Notes under the pieces: generated by a model
Told to the model about the DNA's origin: nothing
Databases searched by the model: none
The model's input: only the letters and a program-made list of their open reading frames with translations
Source: Candidatus Poribacteria bacterium
GTDB taxonomy: Bacteria > Poribacteria > WGA-4E > WGA-3G
Reading direction: 5' to 3'
Assembly: GCA_022827885.1 (NCBI GenBank)
Contig: JAJEIP010000144.1
Span: 1-64,000 of the forward strand
Length of the DNA stretch: 64,000 nucleotides
Translations under genes and position numbers: made by a program
Part shown: piece by piece, positions 36,005 through 44,656 of the stretch
Position numbering within the stretch: position 1 is the stretch's first letter
Layout of the letters: each line of letters opens with the position of its first letter

Positions 36005-37165
36005 TTATGTTTTTATTATTGAATGTGCTGTTGATTTTGCCCACCGGTCAACTTCAAGGATATCCGAAAGTGTTGGCTCAGCGATCACCGCATGGGCATC
36101 CATGACACGCGCAAGGATCGCAGGAATATCCATAAATCCGATGCGTGTCTCCAGAAAAGCCGCCACGACCACCTCATCTGCGCTACTGAGCACTACAGGG
36201 AGTGTGCCACCGACTTCTGCAGCGGTATACGCCAGTGAGAGGCATGGAAATTTCTCAAAGTCAACCGGTTCAAAGTGTAGCGTGCGGGCTTCCATTAAAT
36301 CCAAACGTGGCACGGGTGCCGAAAGCCTACGCGGATAGGTTAAAGCGTATTGGATCATAATACGCATATCTGTAGGTCCCAGCTGTGCGAGTGTGGAACC
36401 GTCTGTCCATTCCACCATGGAGTGGACAATACTCTCTGGATGGATGACGACATCAATCTTCGAGAGCTCCATGTCAAACAACCATTTCGCTTCAATGACT
36501 TCCAACCCTTTGTTCATCATCGTTGCCGAGTCGATTGTGATTTTCTGGCCCATCTTCCAATTCGGGTGCCGGAGTGCTTGCGGCGGCGTGACGGAATAGA
36601 GGGCTTCTTTGGGCACGTCTCGGAAGGGACCGCCTGACGCGGTAATCAGGAGTCGATGGATATCTGTCTGTTGGTCGCGTGCACCCTCTAAGCATTGGAA
36701 GATGGCACTCATTTCACCATCTATCGGTATTAGGTTAACACCGTTTTTTTCGACAGCTGCCTTAACAAGAGGTCCCGCCATCACCATTACCTCTTTATTG
36801 ACAAAGGCGATGTCCTTACCGGCGTTAATCGCTGCCAAAGTCGGCAACAAACCCGCCGTGCCGCCCATCCCATCCAAAACTTGGGACGCTTGCGGCATTG
36901 TCGCAACGGCTTGAAGTCCTTCAGTACCAGCGAGGACTTGTGTGCAGTTGAGATCTCGGATCCGTTCACTGAGCTGTGCCGCTGCTGTGGGTTCATTTAA
37001 AGCCACCAATGCCGGACGATACCGTCGAATCTGTTGTTCAAGGGTATCAACATCTCGGTTCGCTGCGAGACCGACGACCTTAAATTCGTCAGCATGCGTT
37101 TCGACAACGCTGAGGGTGTTCTTCCCAATAGAGCCCGTGCTACCAAGTATGGCGATGTGTTTCAT
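36005..37165 (-). CDS. dxr: 1-deoxy-D-xylulose 5-phosphate reductoisomerase
   Basis: 386 aa. NADPH-binding ILGSTGSIGKNTL (6-18), NKEVMVMAG, TASGGPFRD and the metal-binding region KITIDSATMMNKGLEVIEAKWLF are canonical. It commits DXP to MEP in the non-mevalonate isoprenoid pathway. Flanked by cdsA and rseP, a widely conserved order. The ATG abuts GGGCCCATAGTTAAAAAT; the CCCATAGTTAAAAA part is also found before hisH, so this leader is shared by two unrelated genes. Confidence 0.96.
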   Translation of the reverse strand: MKHIAILGSTGSIGKNTLSVVETHADEFKVVGLAANRDVDTLEQQIRRYRPALVALNEPTAAAQLSERIRDLNCTQVLAGTEGLQAVATMPQASQVLDGMGGTAGLLPTLAAINAGKDIAFVNKEVMVMAGPLVKAAVEKNGVNLIPIDGEMSAIFQCLEGARDQQTDIHRLLITASGGPFRDVPKEALYSVTPPQALRHPNWKMGQKITIDSATMMNKGLEVIEAKWLFDMELSKIDVVIHPESIVHSMVEWTDGSTLAQLGPTDMRIMIQYALTYPRRLSAPVPRLDLMEARTLHFEPVDFEKFPCLSLAYTAAEVGGTLPVVLSSADEVVVAAFLETRIGFMDIPAILARVMDAHAVIAEPTLSDILEVDRWAKSTAHSIIKT

Positions 37166-37191
37166 ATTTTTAACTATGGGCCCCTAAACAT

Positions 37192-38025
37192 TTATCCCAA
37201 GTGTCCCGTCAATGCAAGATAATAGTAAAGCACAGGTGTACTAAAAATGAGGCTATCGCACCTATCAATAAATCCACCGTGCCCAGGGATAACCTGTCCG
37301 GAATCCTTAACACCGGCAGTTCGTTTCATCAGAGAGGCACTGAGATCCCCAAGTTGCCCCAAAACACTCAGGAGGAGTCCGATAAAGATTGCGTGCCCCC
37401 AAGAGAGTGTTCCTTTCAGAAGGAGCGCATTCAGTAGGAAACTCGTCAAAGTGCCGACCACCAATCCCCCTATCGTTCCTTCAATCGTTTTTCGTGGACT
37501 GACGGGCGTGCCGAGTTTGTGTTTGCCGAATGCTCTGCCAACAAGATACGCCCCGGTGTCGCTACACCAAATGATGCCAGCCAATAGGAAGATGAGTTCT
37601 CTACCGATCGGTTCCGCATTTCGGAGTAAGATGAGATGGTAACCTAATGCCCAACCGATGGTTAAAATGCCGGTGAGTTTCAGGGTAACCGCGAGCAATT
37701 CACCCGCGACCTTCGCCCTAAAAATACTTTCTGCGAAAATATAAATGAATACGAAGGTAAAGTAACTGAAAATGACCGTTGAGGCAGCGGCTGTCTTTGT
37801 AAGTTCAGGCAAAAAATACGCGAACAAACAGAACACACCTGACAAGAGTGCAGGCATCACCGGATTCAATTTTTCCGTGAAGTGCTGTGCCAAACGACAG
37901 TACTCAACTTGCATCATCACTACAGCGACAGATACAAGTATCAGGTAGAACCAATCCCCCATATAAACAATTAGGAGGACTAACGGTGCTAACACAGCCA
38001 CACTCAAGGCTCGCCGCCAAAACAT
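37192..38025 (-). CDS. cdsA: Phosphatidate cytidylyltransferase
   Basis: 277 aa integral membrane protein with about eight hydrophobic segments. The signature S-P-R-K-T-[IL]-E-G near the C-terminus is present as VSPRKTIEGTIGG, preceded by DTGAYLVGRAFGKHKLG. The end KDSGQVIPGHGGFIDRCDSL contains the metal-binding Asp. It makes CDP-diacylglycerol, the entry to phospholipid synthesis. uppS, normally just upstream, is absent. ATG follows AACTATAAAAAAT. Confidence 0.95.
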   Translation of the reverse strand: MFWRRALSVAVLAPLVLLIVYMGDWFYLILVSVAVVMMQVEYCRLAQHFTEKLNPVMPALLSGVFCLFAYFLPELTKTAAASTVIFSYFTFVFIYIFAESIFRAKVAGELLAVTLKLTGILTIGWALGYHLILLRNAEPIGRELIFLLAGIIWCSDTGAYLVGRAFGKHKLGTPVSPRKTIEGTIGGLVVGTLTSFLLNALLLKGTLSWGHAIFIGLLLSVLGQLGDLSASLMKRTAGVKDSGQVIPGHGGFIDRCDSLIFSTPVLYYYLALTGHLG

Positions 38026-38113
38026 ATTTTTTATAGTTAACAGTCTTCAGTTAACAGTTAGGTAAAGTTCAGCGAAACCTCTTAACTGACAACTGGTAAC
38101 TGACAACCCTTCC
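38026..38113. repeat. TCAGTTA-type heptamer arrays between frr and cdsA
   Basis: AGTTAACAGTCTTCAGTTAA and, 25 bases on, TTAACTGACAACTGGTAACT are opposed arrays of CAGTTA-type units in the spacer. The same words recur before tsf, UDG and near 50.8 kb. Confidence 0.6.
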
Positions 38114-38701
38114 TCAAGTTTCTAATAATTCGGACTCTTTCGCCTCCGTCAACTCGGTAATCTGATCAATGTAGGTATCCGTCAGCTGCTGGACTGGATC
38201 AGCACTCGCTTTCCCGCGCTTCTTATCGCCACCACGTCCTCTGCTTTTACTGCCGCCGCCACCCGCATCCCCATCGGCTTTTTTAACGGCATCGTTGGCA
38301 TCGCGCCGGATGTTCCGAATTGCCACCTTCCCCTCTTCGGCGAGTTTACGGACAACCTTCGTCAGTTCCGTCCTACGCTCCAATGTGAGTTCGGGGATGT
38401 GGATTCGGATAACGTTTCCGTCATTGCTCGTTGAGAGTCCTAAATCTGAGTGGGCGATGGCTTTCTCAATCTCTGTAATTAGCGTTTTGTCCCAAGGTTG
38501 AATGACAAGCAGCCGCGGTTCAGGCGTAGTAATCGTACCGACTTGACTCAATGGACTTTTGCTACCGTAATACGTAACGCTCACCTGGTCCAAGAGTGCT
38601 GGGGTCGCTCGCCCTGTCTGTACATGCGACAATTTCGTCGCCGTTGCTTCGACTGTTTTCTTCATCCGGGACTCCGCCTGTTGAAGAATTTGCTGTTGCA
38701 T
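38114..38701 (-). CDS. frr: Ribosome recycling factor with Gly/Arg/Lys-rich insert
   Basis: 195 aa. Family regions are MKKTVEATATKLSHVQTGRATPALLD, VIQPWDKTLITEIEKAI, SDLGLSTSNDGNVIRIHIPELTLERRTEL and GKVAIRNIRRDANDAVKK. Where most RRFs have an acidic ISEDE-type turn, this one has a low-complexity insert, GDAGGGGSKSRGRGGDKKRG (about 147-166), before PVQQLTDTYIDQITEL. It releases post-termination ribosomes with EF-G. The ATG is preceded directly by a CCGCAAGG leader, not by a Shine-Dalgarno. pyrH, usually upstream, is absent. Confidence 0.93.
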   Translation of the reverse strand: MQQQILQQAESRMKKTVEATATKLSHVQTGRATPALLDQVSVTYYGSKSPLSQVGTITTPEPRLLVIQPWDKTLITEIEKAIAHSDLGLSTSNDGNVIRIHIPELTLERRTELTKVVRKLAEEGKVAIRNIRRDANDAVKKADGDAGGGGSKSRGRGGDKKRGKASADPVQQLTDTYIDQITELTEAKESELLET

Positions 38702-38868
38702 TTTTTAATGATTCCTTGCGGTTCGGTCAGATGGGCCTTGGATTTAGGGTTAATCTCCGTAGACCTATCGGAAATACCCCGCTGAATGCTACACGCGCAT
38801 TCAGTGTTGATTCGCAAAAACCCCTTCCGCTTCGCTTACAGGCTACAGTTCTGGTTGACATCAAGACT
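38702..38868 (-). promoter_or_regulatory. CCGCAAGG leader element upstream of frr
   Basis: On the minus strand it reads GTAGCCTGTAAGC at the 5' side, contains a perfect hairpin CTGAATGC/GCATTCAG, then CTACGGAGATTAAC, and ends ACCGAACCGCAAGGAATCAT plus TAAAAA against the ATG. The 5' word, an internal hairpin and the 3' block are the same parts as in the ymdB and EutN leaders. Confidence 0.7.
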
Positions 38869-38888
38869 GTAAGGTTACAGTTTCCTGT

Positions 38889-39482
38889 TCACTGTCCAAG
38901 TACGTAGAGCACAAAACGTTTGACGACAATGTTCTCACCCAATTGGGCTATTGTGTCCTTTACGAGACTCTCAACGGTCTTGTCTGAATCTCGGATATAG
39001 GGCTGCTGTAAGAGACAGGTCTCCGTGTAGTATTTAGAGATTCGCCCTTCAACAATCCGTTCAGCGATGTGGGCAGGTTTCCCCTCTTGCTCGGCTTGTG
39101 CTTTCAGAATCGCTTTTTCTGCTTCAAGATCTTTGGCAGGAACATCTTCCTGTTTCACATATTTCGGTTTCGCGGCTGCGACCTGCATCGCGATCTCTTT
39201 CGCCAAATTTTGGAACTGCTCTGTTCGGGCAACGAAATCGGTTTCGCAATTGAGTTCGACCAATGTGCCGACACGGCTACCGGGATGGATATAAGAGACA
39301 ATCAATCCTTCTTCTGTTGCTCTACTGCCTTTGAGTTCGGACGCTTTCAGACCCTGCTCCCGTAATTTCTGAATTGCTTCGTCAATATTTCCATTCGTTT
39401 CTGTTAGCGCCTTTTTGCAGTCCATAATCCCTGCTCCCGTGCGCGAACGGAGGTCGCTAACAAGCTTTGCTGTAATTGCCAT
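38889..39482 (-). CDS. tsf: Elongation factor Ts, short form
   Basis: 197 aa, similar in size to the short Thermus-type EF-Ts and lacking most of the second dimerisation half of the E. coli protein. The N-terminal UBA-like helix LVSDLRSRTGAGIMDCKKAL and the EF-Tu contact motif IVSYIHPGSRVGTLVELNCETDFVA are intact. It recycles EF-Tu-GDP. A strong AAGGAGG 4-5 bases before the ATG makes it one of the SD-type genes of the cluster. It follows rpsB. Confidence 0.95.
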   Translation of the reverse strand: MAITAKLVSDLRSRTGAGIMDCKKALTETNGNIDEAIQKLREQGLKASELKGSRATEEGLIVSYIHPGSRVGTLVELNCETDFVARTEQFQNLAKEIAMQVAAAKPKYVKQEDVPAKDLEAEKAILKAQAEQEGKPAHIAERIVEGRISKYYTETCLLQQPYIRDSDKTVESLVKDTIAQLGENIVVKRFVLYVLGQ

Positions 39483-39599
39483 GTATCCTCCTTAATTATA
39501 GTTTTTAGCTAACAGTCTTCAGTTAACAGTTAAGGACGGATCTGGTTTAACAGACCCACCCCTTAACTGAAAACCGAAGACTGATCACTGATTGCTAAT
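39483..39599. repeat. TCAGTTA-type arrays between rpsB and tsf
   Basis: TAGCTAACAGTCTTCAGTTA and the opposed CCCTTAACTGAAAACCGAAG with CTGATCACTG flank a 20-nt core; on the transcript the two arms can pair into a long imperfect hairpin, so this may act as an attenuating structure between rpsB and tsf. Confidence 0.55.
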
Positions 39600-40505
39600 T
39601 TATTGAGACTGTCGCCGCGGGGCTCTGCCTCTCCGGCGTTGACGCGGGGCACGTGTCTGACGCTGCTCCCCATCGCCAATCGCCTCTGGCTCCGCGGATA
39701 GTTGTGCTTCTTCGAGGATCGCGACACTTTCTTCCTCGTGCTTTTCCACTGCAAGTATCGCATCTACTTGTGCCACAGCTGCTTCGGGCTGCTCTGCTTC
39801 CGCCGCAACCTCTGCACCTTCTAACGCATCTCCCTTGCCATTAACGACCGCATCGGCTAAGACAGAGCAGATGAGACGAATCGAGCGGATAGCGTCATCG
39901 TTGCCCGGAACCGGCAAATCGATCGGATCAGGGTCGCAATTGGTATCAACGATGGCGATGATCGGGATGCCGAGTTTGTTTGCCTCTGCGATCGCTGTAT
40001 GCTCTTTCCGTGTATCCGTAACAACCACGGCGTCAGGGAGCTTTTTCATCTCTCTGACACCACTCAGGTTGCTGTCGAGCTTGCCTTTCTCACGGCGCAA
40101 CCGCATGACCTCTTTTTTCGGCCTCTGATCAAAAACGCCATTCGTTTCATCAGCATCCAATTGATCCAACCTGTTGACACTCCGGCGGATGGTTTGGAAA
40201 TTCGTCAGCATACCACCGAGCCATCGATGATTTACGTGGTACATCCCACATCGAACGGCTTCGCTTCGTACGGCTTCTTGAGATTGGCGTTTCGTGCCGA
40301 CAAATAATACCCCGCCACCTCTCGCAGCGATCTCTTCAACGAAATGCGCAGCGGTTTCGAGCATCCGTAACGTCTTTTGCAAGTCAATAATATAAATCCC
40401 GTTTCGTTCGGCGAAGATGTACTCTGCCATCTTCGGATTCCAACGACGGGTTTGATGTCCGAAGTGAACTCCACATTCAAGGAGTTCTTTCATTGTAACT
40501 GCCAA
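39600..40505 (-). CDS. rpsB: 30S ribosomal protein S2 with C-terminal extension
   Basis: 301 aa from a TTG start. AGGAGG lies 5 bases before the TTG, whereas the next ATG would be 17 bases away; the resulting [26 protein letters not shown] also aligns residue for residue with other S2 N-termini. Core motifs [27 protein letters not shown] and [14 protein letters not shown] are present. After about residue 225 there is a 75-residue extension, first acidic/alanine-rich and then a basic [19 protein letters not shown] tail. First gene of the cluster, under its own promoter. Confidence 0.95.
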   Translation of the reverse strand: MAVTMKELLECGVHFGHQTRRWNPKMAEYIFAERNGIYIIDLQKTLRMLETAAHFVEEIAARGGGVLFVGTKRQSQEAVRSEAVRCGMYHVNHRWLGGMLTNFQTIRRSVNRLDQLDADETNGVFDQRPKKEVMRLRREKGKLDSNLSGVREMKKLPDAVVVTDTRKEHTAIAEANKLGIPIIAIVDTNCDPDPIDLPVPGNDDAIRSIRLICSVLADAVVNGKGDALEGAEVAAEAEQPEAAVAQVDAILAVEKHEEESVAILEEAQLSAEPEAIGDGEQRQTRAPRQRRRGRAPRRQSQ

Positions 40506-40713
40506 AAAAACCTCCTAAGTTTGCGAGGACCTGTCGTCCTCACTGGGTTTTCGCGTCCACCTCTTTCATGTCTGCATCAGACTCTCAACACGAGAGAACC
40601 CGCTGTGCAAATCGAGAGGTGTGTCGTATCCAGTATTGTGTGTGTAACTCCCGATGAACGTTTTTCATCAGAATTGATGCAAATATTTTACCACAGAAAC
40701 AATTGAATTTCAA
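40506..40713 (-). promoter_or_regulatory. rpsB promoter and long structured 5' leader
   Basis: On the minus strand TTGAAA (40713-40708), a 17-nt spacer and TAAAAT (40690-40685) form a near-consensus promoter. The leader is about 175 nt and includes CTCTCGTGTTGAGAG and GAGGAC-GACAG-GTCCTC hairpins, the latter just before the AGGAGG. This is a candidate site for S2 autoregulation. Confidence 0.7.
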
Positions 40714-40773
40714 GTATTTATAACACGCCTCTTACCTGATGTCAAGAAAATTGTAGCACTCGCGGGGGTTCTG

Positions 40774-40782
40774 TGCTATAAA
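40774..40782 (+). promoter_or_regulatory. Extended -10 promoter for the phosphotransferase gene
   Basis: TGC followed by TATAAA (40777-40782); the -35 is poor. AGGAGG (40788-40793) then precedes the GTG start by 7 bases. Confidence 0.5.
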
Positions 40783-40800
40783 ACGGTAGGAGGCACACAG

Positions 40801-41853
40801 GTGAACCATCTGATTGAACAGATCGCAGCGCACTTCAAAACAGAAGTAGCGACCCTGAAACTTGAACCGATTCAGCACGGCAGTCAGCAAAAACACAATG
40901 TCTGTCGTTTAAAACGCAATTCCGTGAACTACCTACTCAAACAGCACGACATCACCACACCCGTCGTTGAAGCAGGCTATACTCCCTGTGAGATTGAATC
41001 CACTGTTTTGTCAGTATTACATCGTAATGGGTGTCGTGTTCCGCAAATTGTTTGGAAATTGGAAGCCTCGCATGTCCTGTTGTTGGAATGGTGTGGCGAA
41101 TTGACACTCGATGCCTTGGCACAAAGCAGACCGTTATCTGCTCTCACCCCCATTTTGCGGACCGCACTTACGGAGCTCTGTCGGGTTGAAACCGTTTTCG
41201 CAGAAAACACCGAACTTCTGATCCCTTACGCCTTCCACTTTGATCTAAACGTTACCCTGCAACGTTTACTGGAACAAGGCAGAAAAACCATCGGCTATCT
41301 TTGTGGTGCTATGACCGCATCACAAACGGCACATCTTGATGCCCTATGGACGGCTCTTTCCAACAGACTCCAAACCGCACCACCGACTTTCGATAGCCTC
41401 GACTACCAGAGTCGAAATATCGTGATTTCCGATGATATCCCCTTTTTGATTGACTTTTCGAGTGTTGGTTGGGATTGGCAGGAACGGCGGTTGGTCCAAT
41501 TTTTCAATAGTATCGGGGCAAACCAAGAGGGGGCAAACTTCGTCTCGTTGTTAAATCGGGAGTTGGTGGAGACTTATGCAGTGTGGGTTACCGCACATCG
41601 TGAAACCTGTTCACCTGCGGAGATCGCGGCACGTGTTGACGGTCATCATCTCCTCTTTTATTTATCCGTAATCCATCGAATTTTGTCTGCTGTTGCGCAG
41701 CCTGAAGCCTCCGAAAGCAGGACACTTTTCAAGGCATGGGGTGATCTCAAGGCGAGATACCAAAGCGCACTGCAGCAGGTAATCCATACCGGGCTGAGCG
41801 ACAGGGTTTACACAACCCAAATTCGAGAGATGATTGCCAATCGAAGTGCGTGA
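40801..41853 (+). CDS. APH/choline-kinase-like phosphotransferase
   Basis: 350 aa from GTG with a good Shine-Dalgarno. The fold is that of aminoglycoside/choline kinases: an N-lobe with NYLLKQHD (nucleotide lysine) and VLSVLHRNGCRVPQIVW, a hinge VLLLEWCGELTLDAL, then the catalytic loop SLDYQSRNIVISDDIPFLIDFSSVGWDW. The Brenner motif HxDxxxxN appears as LDYQSRN with D and N kept and the histidine replaced, and the metal-binding Asp follows in IDF. Its substrate is unknown; many members phosphorylate small sugars or amino alcohols rather than antibiotics. It diverges from rpsB. Confidence 0.75.
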   Translation: MNHLIEQIAAHFKTEVATLKLEPIQHGSQQKHNVCRLKRNSVNYLLKQHDITTPVVEAGYTPCEIESTVLSVLHRNGCRVPQIVWKLEASHVLLLEWCGELTLDALAQSRPLSALTPILRTALTELCRVETVFAENTELLIPYAFHFDLNVTLQRLLEQGRKTIGYLCGAMTASQTAHLDALWTALSNRLQTAPPTFDSLDYQSRNIVISDDIPFLIDFSSVGWDWQERRLVQFFNSIGANQEGANFVSLLNRELVETYAVWVTAHRETCSPAEIAARVDGHHLLFYLSVIHRILSAVAQPEASESRTLFKAWGDLKARYQSALQQVIHTGLSDRVYTTQIREMIANRSA

Positions 41854-41921
41854 GCGGTGAGCCATCAGAAACTTCCTAAATCTCCCTTATCAGGCGGACT
41901 TTAAGAGGATAGGTTTAAACA

Positions 41922-42323
41922 TCACTCCTTAATTGTATCCTTAAGAATTGTTCTCTCAAGCTCAATAAGAAACGCTTGTATTTCAGGGGTTGATGGTTTG
42001 GTCGTATGAAACGCTGTCTGATACGATTTCAGCACGCTGTAAAGGGAGGTAAGATGGACTTTCCGTTTCTGGGTTGCCTCGCGCACGTTTGCAAAGACTG
42101 CGATTACCTGATCTTCTGAAATACCATCGGGACGGTTTTTCGACTTAAGATGGTTTTCTACACCGTTTAGGGCGCGTTCTGCCATCCAATAGCGGGCACC
42201 TTCAGACCCACCGACGCGGCGATAAACGATGCCACCTGCGATTAAACTGACTGCCACAACTGCTAACACGAAAGTCAGGACTCTTCTATAACAGCCGCTA
42301 AGTTTTTTGTTTGTACTCGCCAT
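41922..42323 (-). CDS. Small single-pass membrane protein of unknown function
   Basis: 133 aa. One transmembrane helix near the N-terminus (VLTFVLAVVAVSLIAGGIVY), then a soluble, mostly helical region with many charged residues (WMAERALNGVENHLKSKNRPDGISEDQVIAVFANVREATQKRKVHL). I do not recognise a family. It begins 7 bases after the metallohydrolase gene upstream on the same strand, so it is probably the last gene of a queE-metallohydrolase transcript. Confidence 0.65.
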   Translation of the reverse strand: MASTNKKLSGCYRRVLTFVLAVVAVSLIAGGIVYRRVGGSEGARYWMAERALNGVENHLKSKNRPDGISEDQVIAVFANVREATQKRKVHLTSLYSVLKSYQTAFHTTKPSTPEIQAFLIELERTILKDTIKE

Positions 42324-42329
42324 ACCGGT

Positions 42330-43457
42330 TTAGATTTTTCCTTCGCGTATCGTTAACGTGGCTTTCAATTTTTTATTCCCGATAAACGTGTTGTCGTGTG
42401 TGTCGCAGAATTCAAATTCACCATCCAATACTTCAAAGACTGCGATGTCCGCGAGGGTTCCAACTTTCAGATGACCGAGTTGCGCCTCACGTTGGATGGC
42501 TTTTGCCGCACTGAAGGTCGCCTTTTCAATCACTTCTTCGAGTGAGAGTCCCAAATGCATCAACTTCGACAGGACGGTCGGTAAATCGTAGACGGGGCCG
42601 TTGATGTTCCCTGTATGAAGATCGGTGCTGATAACGTCAGAGATGAATCCCTGTTCCATGGCGCGTTGTGCGACCTCATAATGGAAACTACCTGCCCCGT
42701 GTCCAACATCAAAGATAATCCCGTCCTCGCGCGCTTTCCAGGCTTCAGGGATCACACGCCCCTTCTCGTCAACAATATTATCACCGTTGCCTTGGAAACA
42801 GTGGGTAATCACATCGCCCGGACGGAGTAATCCCAGAATATCAGGCAGCGACACCCCCGCGCCAATATGACACATGACGGGCGTTTCTGCGCGTTCGGCG
42901 GCTTCAATGGCAAGTTTCAGCGGTTCAACCCCGTTATCGCCAACCTGCATTTTTCCCTGACGCACCTTGACCCCCACCGTCATATCACGATGCGCTTGCA
43001 AGGTCTCCGCAACGCGCCCTGGATTGGCGTAAGCCATGTCGTGCATTTCACCGACAGGCCCATAGACGAGCCCAATGCCGGAGATGTGGATATAGGTGAG
43101 GATGTTCGTCTGCGCCGGTTCGGCGATGAATTCACGGAAACCGGGGAACGTTACCCAACTTGGGCTGCCCGCGTCGACAACGGTGGTGGTTCCGGCTGTC
43201 GGGCAAACCCCGTCGGCTCTGATGCCCCATGTCGTTACACCGTGATAGACATGCGTGTGGATATCCACGAGTCCCGGTGTCACGAATTTATCCTTAACAT
43301 TGATGGTTTGCGTCGCTGCGCCTTCGGGGATATCCTCTTCAATCGCAGCGATGACACCGCCCGTAATTGCGACATCTCGCCTTGCATTCAGATGCTGTGC
43401 GGCGTCAATGACGGTGCCTCCTTTTAGTAGAATGTCGTAATTCATTTTCGTACCCAT
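42330..43457 (-). CDS. Amidohydrolase/deacetylase-family metallohydrolase
   Basis: 375 aa of the amidohydrolase superfamily. Metal ligands are H67 and H69 in VDIHTHVYHG, the probable carboxylated lysine K164 in TVGVKVRQGK, H197 in VMCHIGAG, H219 in VITHCFQG and the catalytic D279 in ISTDLHTGN. The small beta sandwich built from both ends (DILLKGGTVIDAAQH; KVGTLADIAVFEV) is typical. Its closest match by eye is the dihydroorotase-like amidohydrolase/deacetylase family, whose substrates are mostly undefined. A second in-frame ATG is four codons later. queE lies 6 bases upstream on the same strand. Confidence 0.85.
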   Translation of the reverse strand: MGTKMNYDILLKGGTVIDAAQHLNARRDVAITGGVIAAIEEDIPEGAATQTINVKDKFVTPGLVDIHTHVYHGVTTWGIRADGVCPTAGTTTVVDAGSPSWVTFPGFREFIAEPAQTNILTYIHISGIGLVYGPVGEMHDMAYANPGRVAETLQAHRDMTVGVKVRQGKMQVGDNGVEPLKLAIEAAERAETPVMCHIGAGVSLPDILGLLRPGDVITHCFQGNGDNIVDEKGRVIPEAWKAREDGIIFDVGHGAGSFHYEVAQRAMEQGFISDVISTDLHTGNINGPVYDLPTVLSKLMHLGLSLEEVIEKATFSAAKAIQREAQLGHLKVGTLADIAVFEVLDGEFEFCDTHDNTFIGNKKLKATLTIREGKI

Positions 43458-43463
43458 TACTGC

Positions 43464-44144
43464 TTAGACGCCACGTTTGTCTCCCCATATATCTACGTGC
43501 ACACGAGGGGAATAGCGATAGCCGTTCTCTTTGCAGAGATCCACCAACCATTCCTGTTTCTGTCGGAGCACGGCAGGCGTTGTCCCTTGCGGCATCAAGA
43601 GGATGGTCTCGGCGGGAATATTGACCTCCGTCTGTAAGGCTTGAATCTCCGCTAAATCTTCAGGGGTGTCCACGACAAATTTCACTTGGCATGGATACTG
43701 ATCCAAAAATTGTCGGATAACGTAGGGACGGATGCGTCCACGTTCGTGACGTTTGAAAAATCGGTTGTCTGTCGGCGGATTAGAGTTACGCAACTTAGGA
43801 CTCATGGAAATGAGGTGTGCGGGAACTGCTGCAAAAAGCGTGGCGTTCGTTTCAATGGTGATGTGATGTCCACGTTTGTCCAGCTCACAACAGAGTTCCA
43901 TCAACTCCCTCGCCTGAATAAACGGTTCTCCACCGGTAATAACCACGTGCTTACAGCGGTATTGCGAGATGGCGTCAACGCTTTCAGCGACAGAGATGTT
44001 CCGATCTTCAGGCTGCCAAGATGTGTAAGGTGTATCACACCAAACACATCTCAGATTGCAATAACTCGTTCGGAAGAAAACGGAGGGGACACCGATAAGT
44101 TGTCCTTCTCCCTGAATGGTATGGAAGAGTTCGCTAAATTTCAT
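43464..44144 (-). CDS. queE: 7-carboxy-7-deazaguanine synthase QueE
   Basis: 226 aa radical SAM enzyme. MKFSELFHTIQGEGQLIGVPSVFFR is the QueE signature, and the cluster cysteines are C29, C33 and C36 in CNLRCVWC. ITGGEPFIQ is the SAM-contacting motif. It turns 6-carboxytetrahydropterin into 7-carboxy-7-deazaguanine for queuosine or 7-deazaguanine DNA modification. queC, queD and queF are not in the window. The start abuts the TTTAAAAA end of a CCGCAAGG leader. Confidence 0.94.
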   Translation of the reverse strand: MKFSELFHTIQGEGQLIGVPSVFFRTSYCNLRCVWCDTPYTSWQPEDRNISVAESVDAISQYRCKHVVITGGEPFIQARELMELCCELDKRGHHITIETNATLFAAVPAHLISMSPKLRNSNPPTDNRFFKRHERGRIRPYVIRQFLDQYPCQVKFVVDTPEDLAEIQALQTEVNIPAETILLMPQGTTPAVLRQKQEWLVDLCKENGYRYSPRVHVDIWGDKRGV

Positions 44145-44170
44145 TTTTTAAATTTACCTTGCGGATAGGT
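44145..44170 (-). promoter_or_regulatory. CCGCAAGG leader tail upstream of queE
   Basis: On the minus strand it reads CTATCCGCAAGGTAAATTTA plus AAAA and then ATG. TAAATT occupies -12 to -7. Only the 3' part of the element is recognisable here. Confidence 0.65.
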
Positions 44171-44284
44171 ATCCTGGTTCTGGATTTAGCGGTTTTCGTG
44201 TTCGAGTCGTTCTCCATTTCATTCCGAACTGGGTTTTCTAACTTTCAAATTGTAGCGGTGTGAGGTAGCGATTTCCGCGAACGA

Positions 44285-44656
44285 TTAAGCCTCAATGAGT
44301 TCAATTTGAACGTTGTCGGGTCCCTTGAAAAACGCCATCATGAGTCCATTGGGTTTCAAATCTTCAAGTTCTGCGCCTTTCGCTTGAAGCTGCGCAACCT
44401 CAGCGTCCAGGTCTTCTACGGTAAAGGCGAGTTGATAGACACCCCAACGTGGATTTCCGCTGGTGTCCTCGACTTCCATATCTCCGAACTTCGGTGAGAG
44501 GAAGATCCGTTCGCCACCAATCTCCATCCGGACGATGGGTAACCCGCGGACCTCTACTGTTTCTGTGACCTTTCCATCAAACATCTCTTCATAATAACGA
44601 ACTGCACCTTCTAAATCTTCACAACGAAGATGAACATGGTGAAATGTAACTGCCAT
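44285..44656 (-). CDS. Glyoxalase/VOC-superfamily protein
   Basis: 123 aa, one VOC module with two beta-alpha-beta-beta-beta repeats: FHHVHLRCEDLEGAVRYYEEMF, VRMEIGGERIFL, GVYQLAFTVEDLDAEVAQLQAKGAEL and AFFKGPDNVQIELIEA. The metal-binding positions correspond to H8 near the start and E121 near the end. Such single modules dimerise; functions range from lactoylglutathione lyase to dioxygenases and resistance proteins, and none can be picked here. GGAAATTC lies before the ATG. Confidence 0.85.
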   Translation of the reverse strand: MAVTFHHVHLRCEDLEGAVRYYEEMFDGKVTETVEVRGLPIVRMEIGGERIFLSPKFGDMEVEDTSGNPRWGVYQLAFTVEDLDAEVAQLQAKGAELEDLKPNGLMMAFFKGPDNVQIELIEA

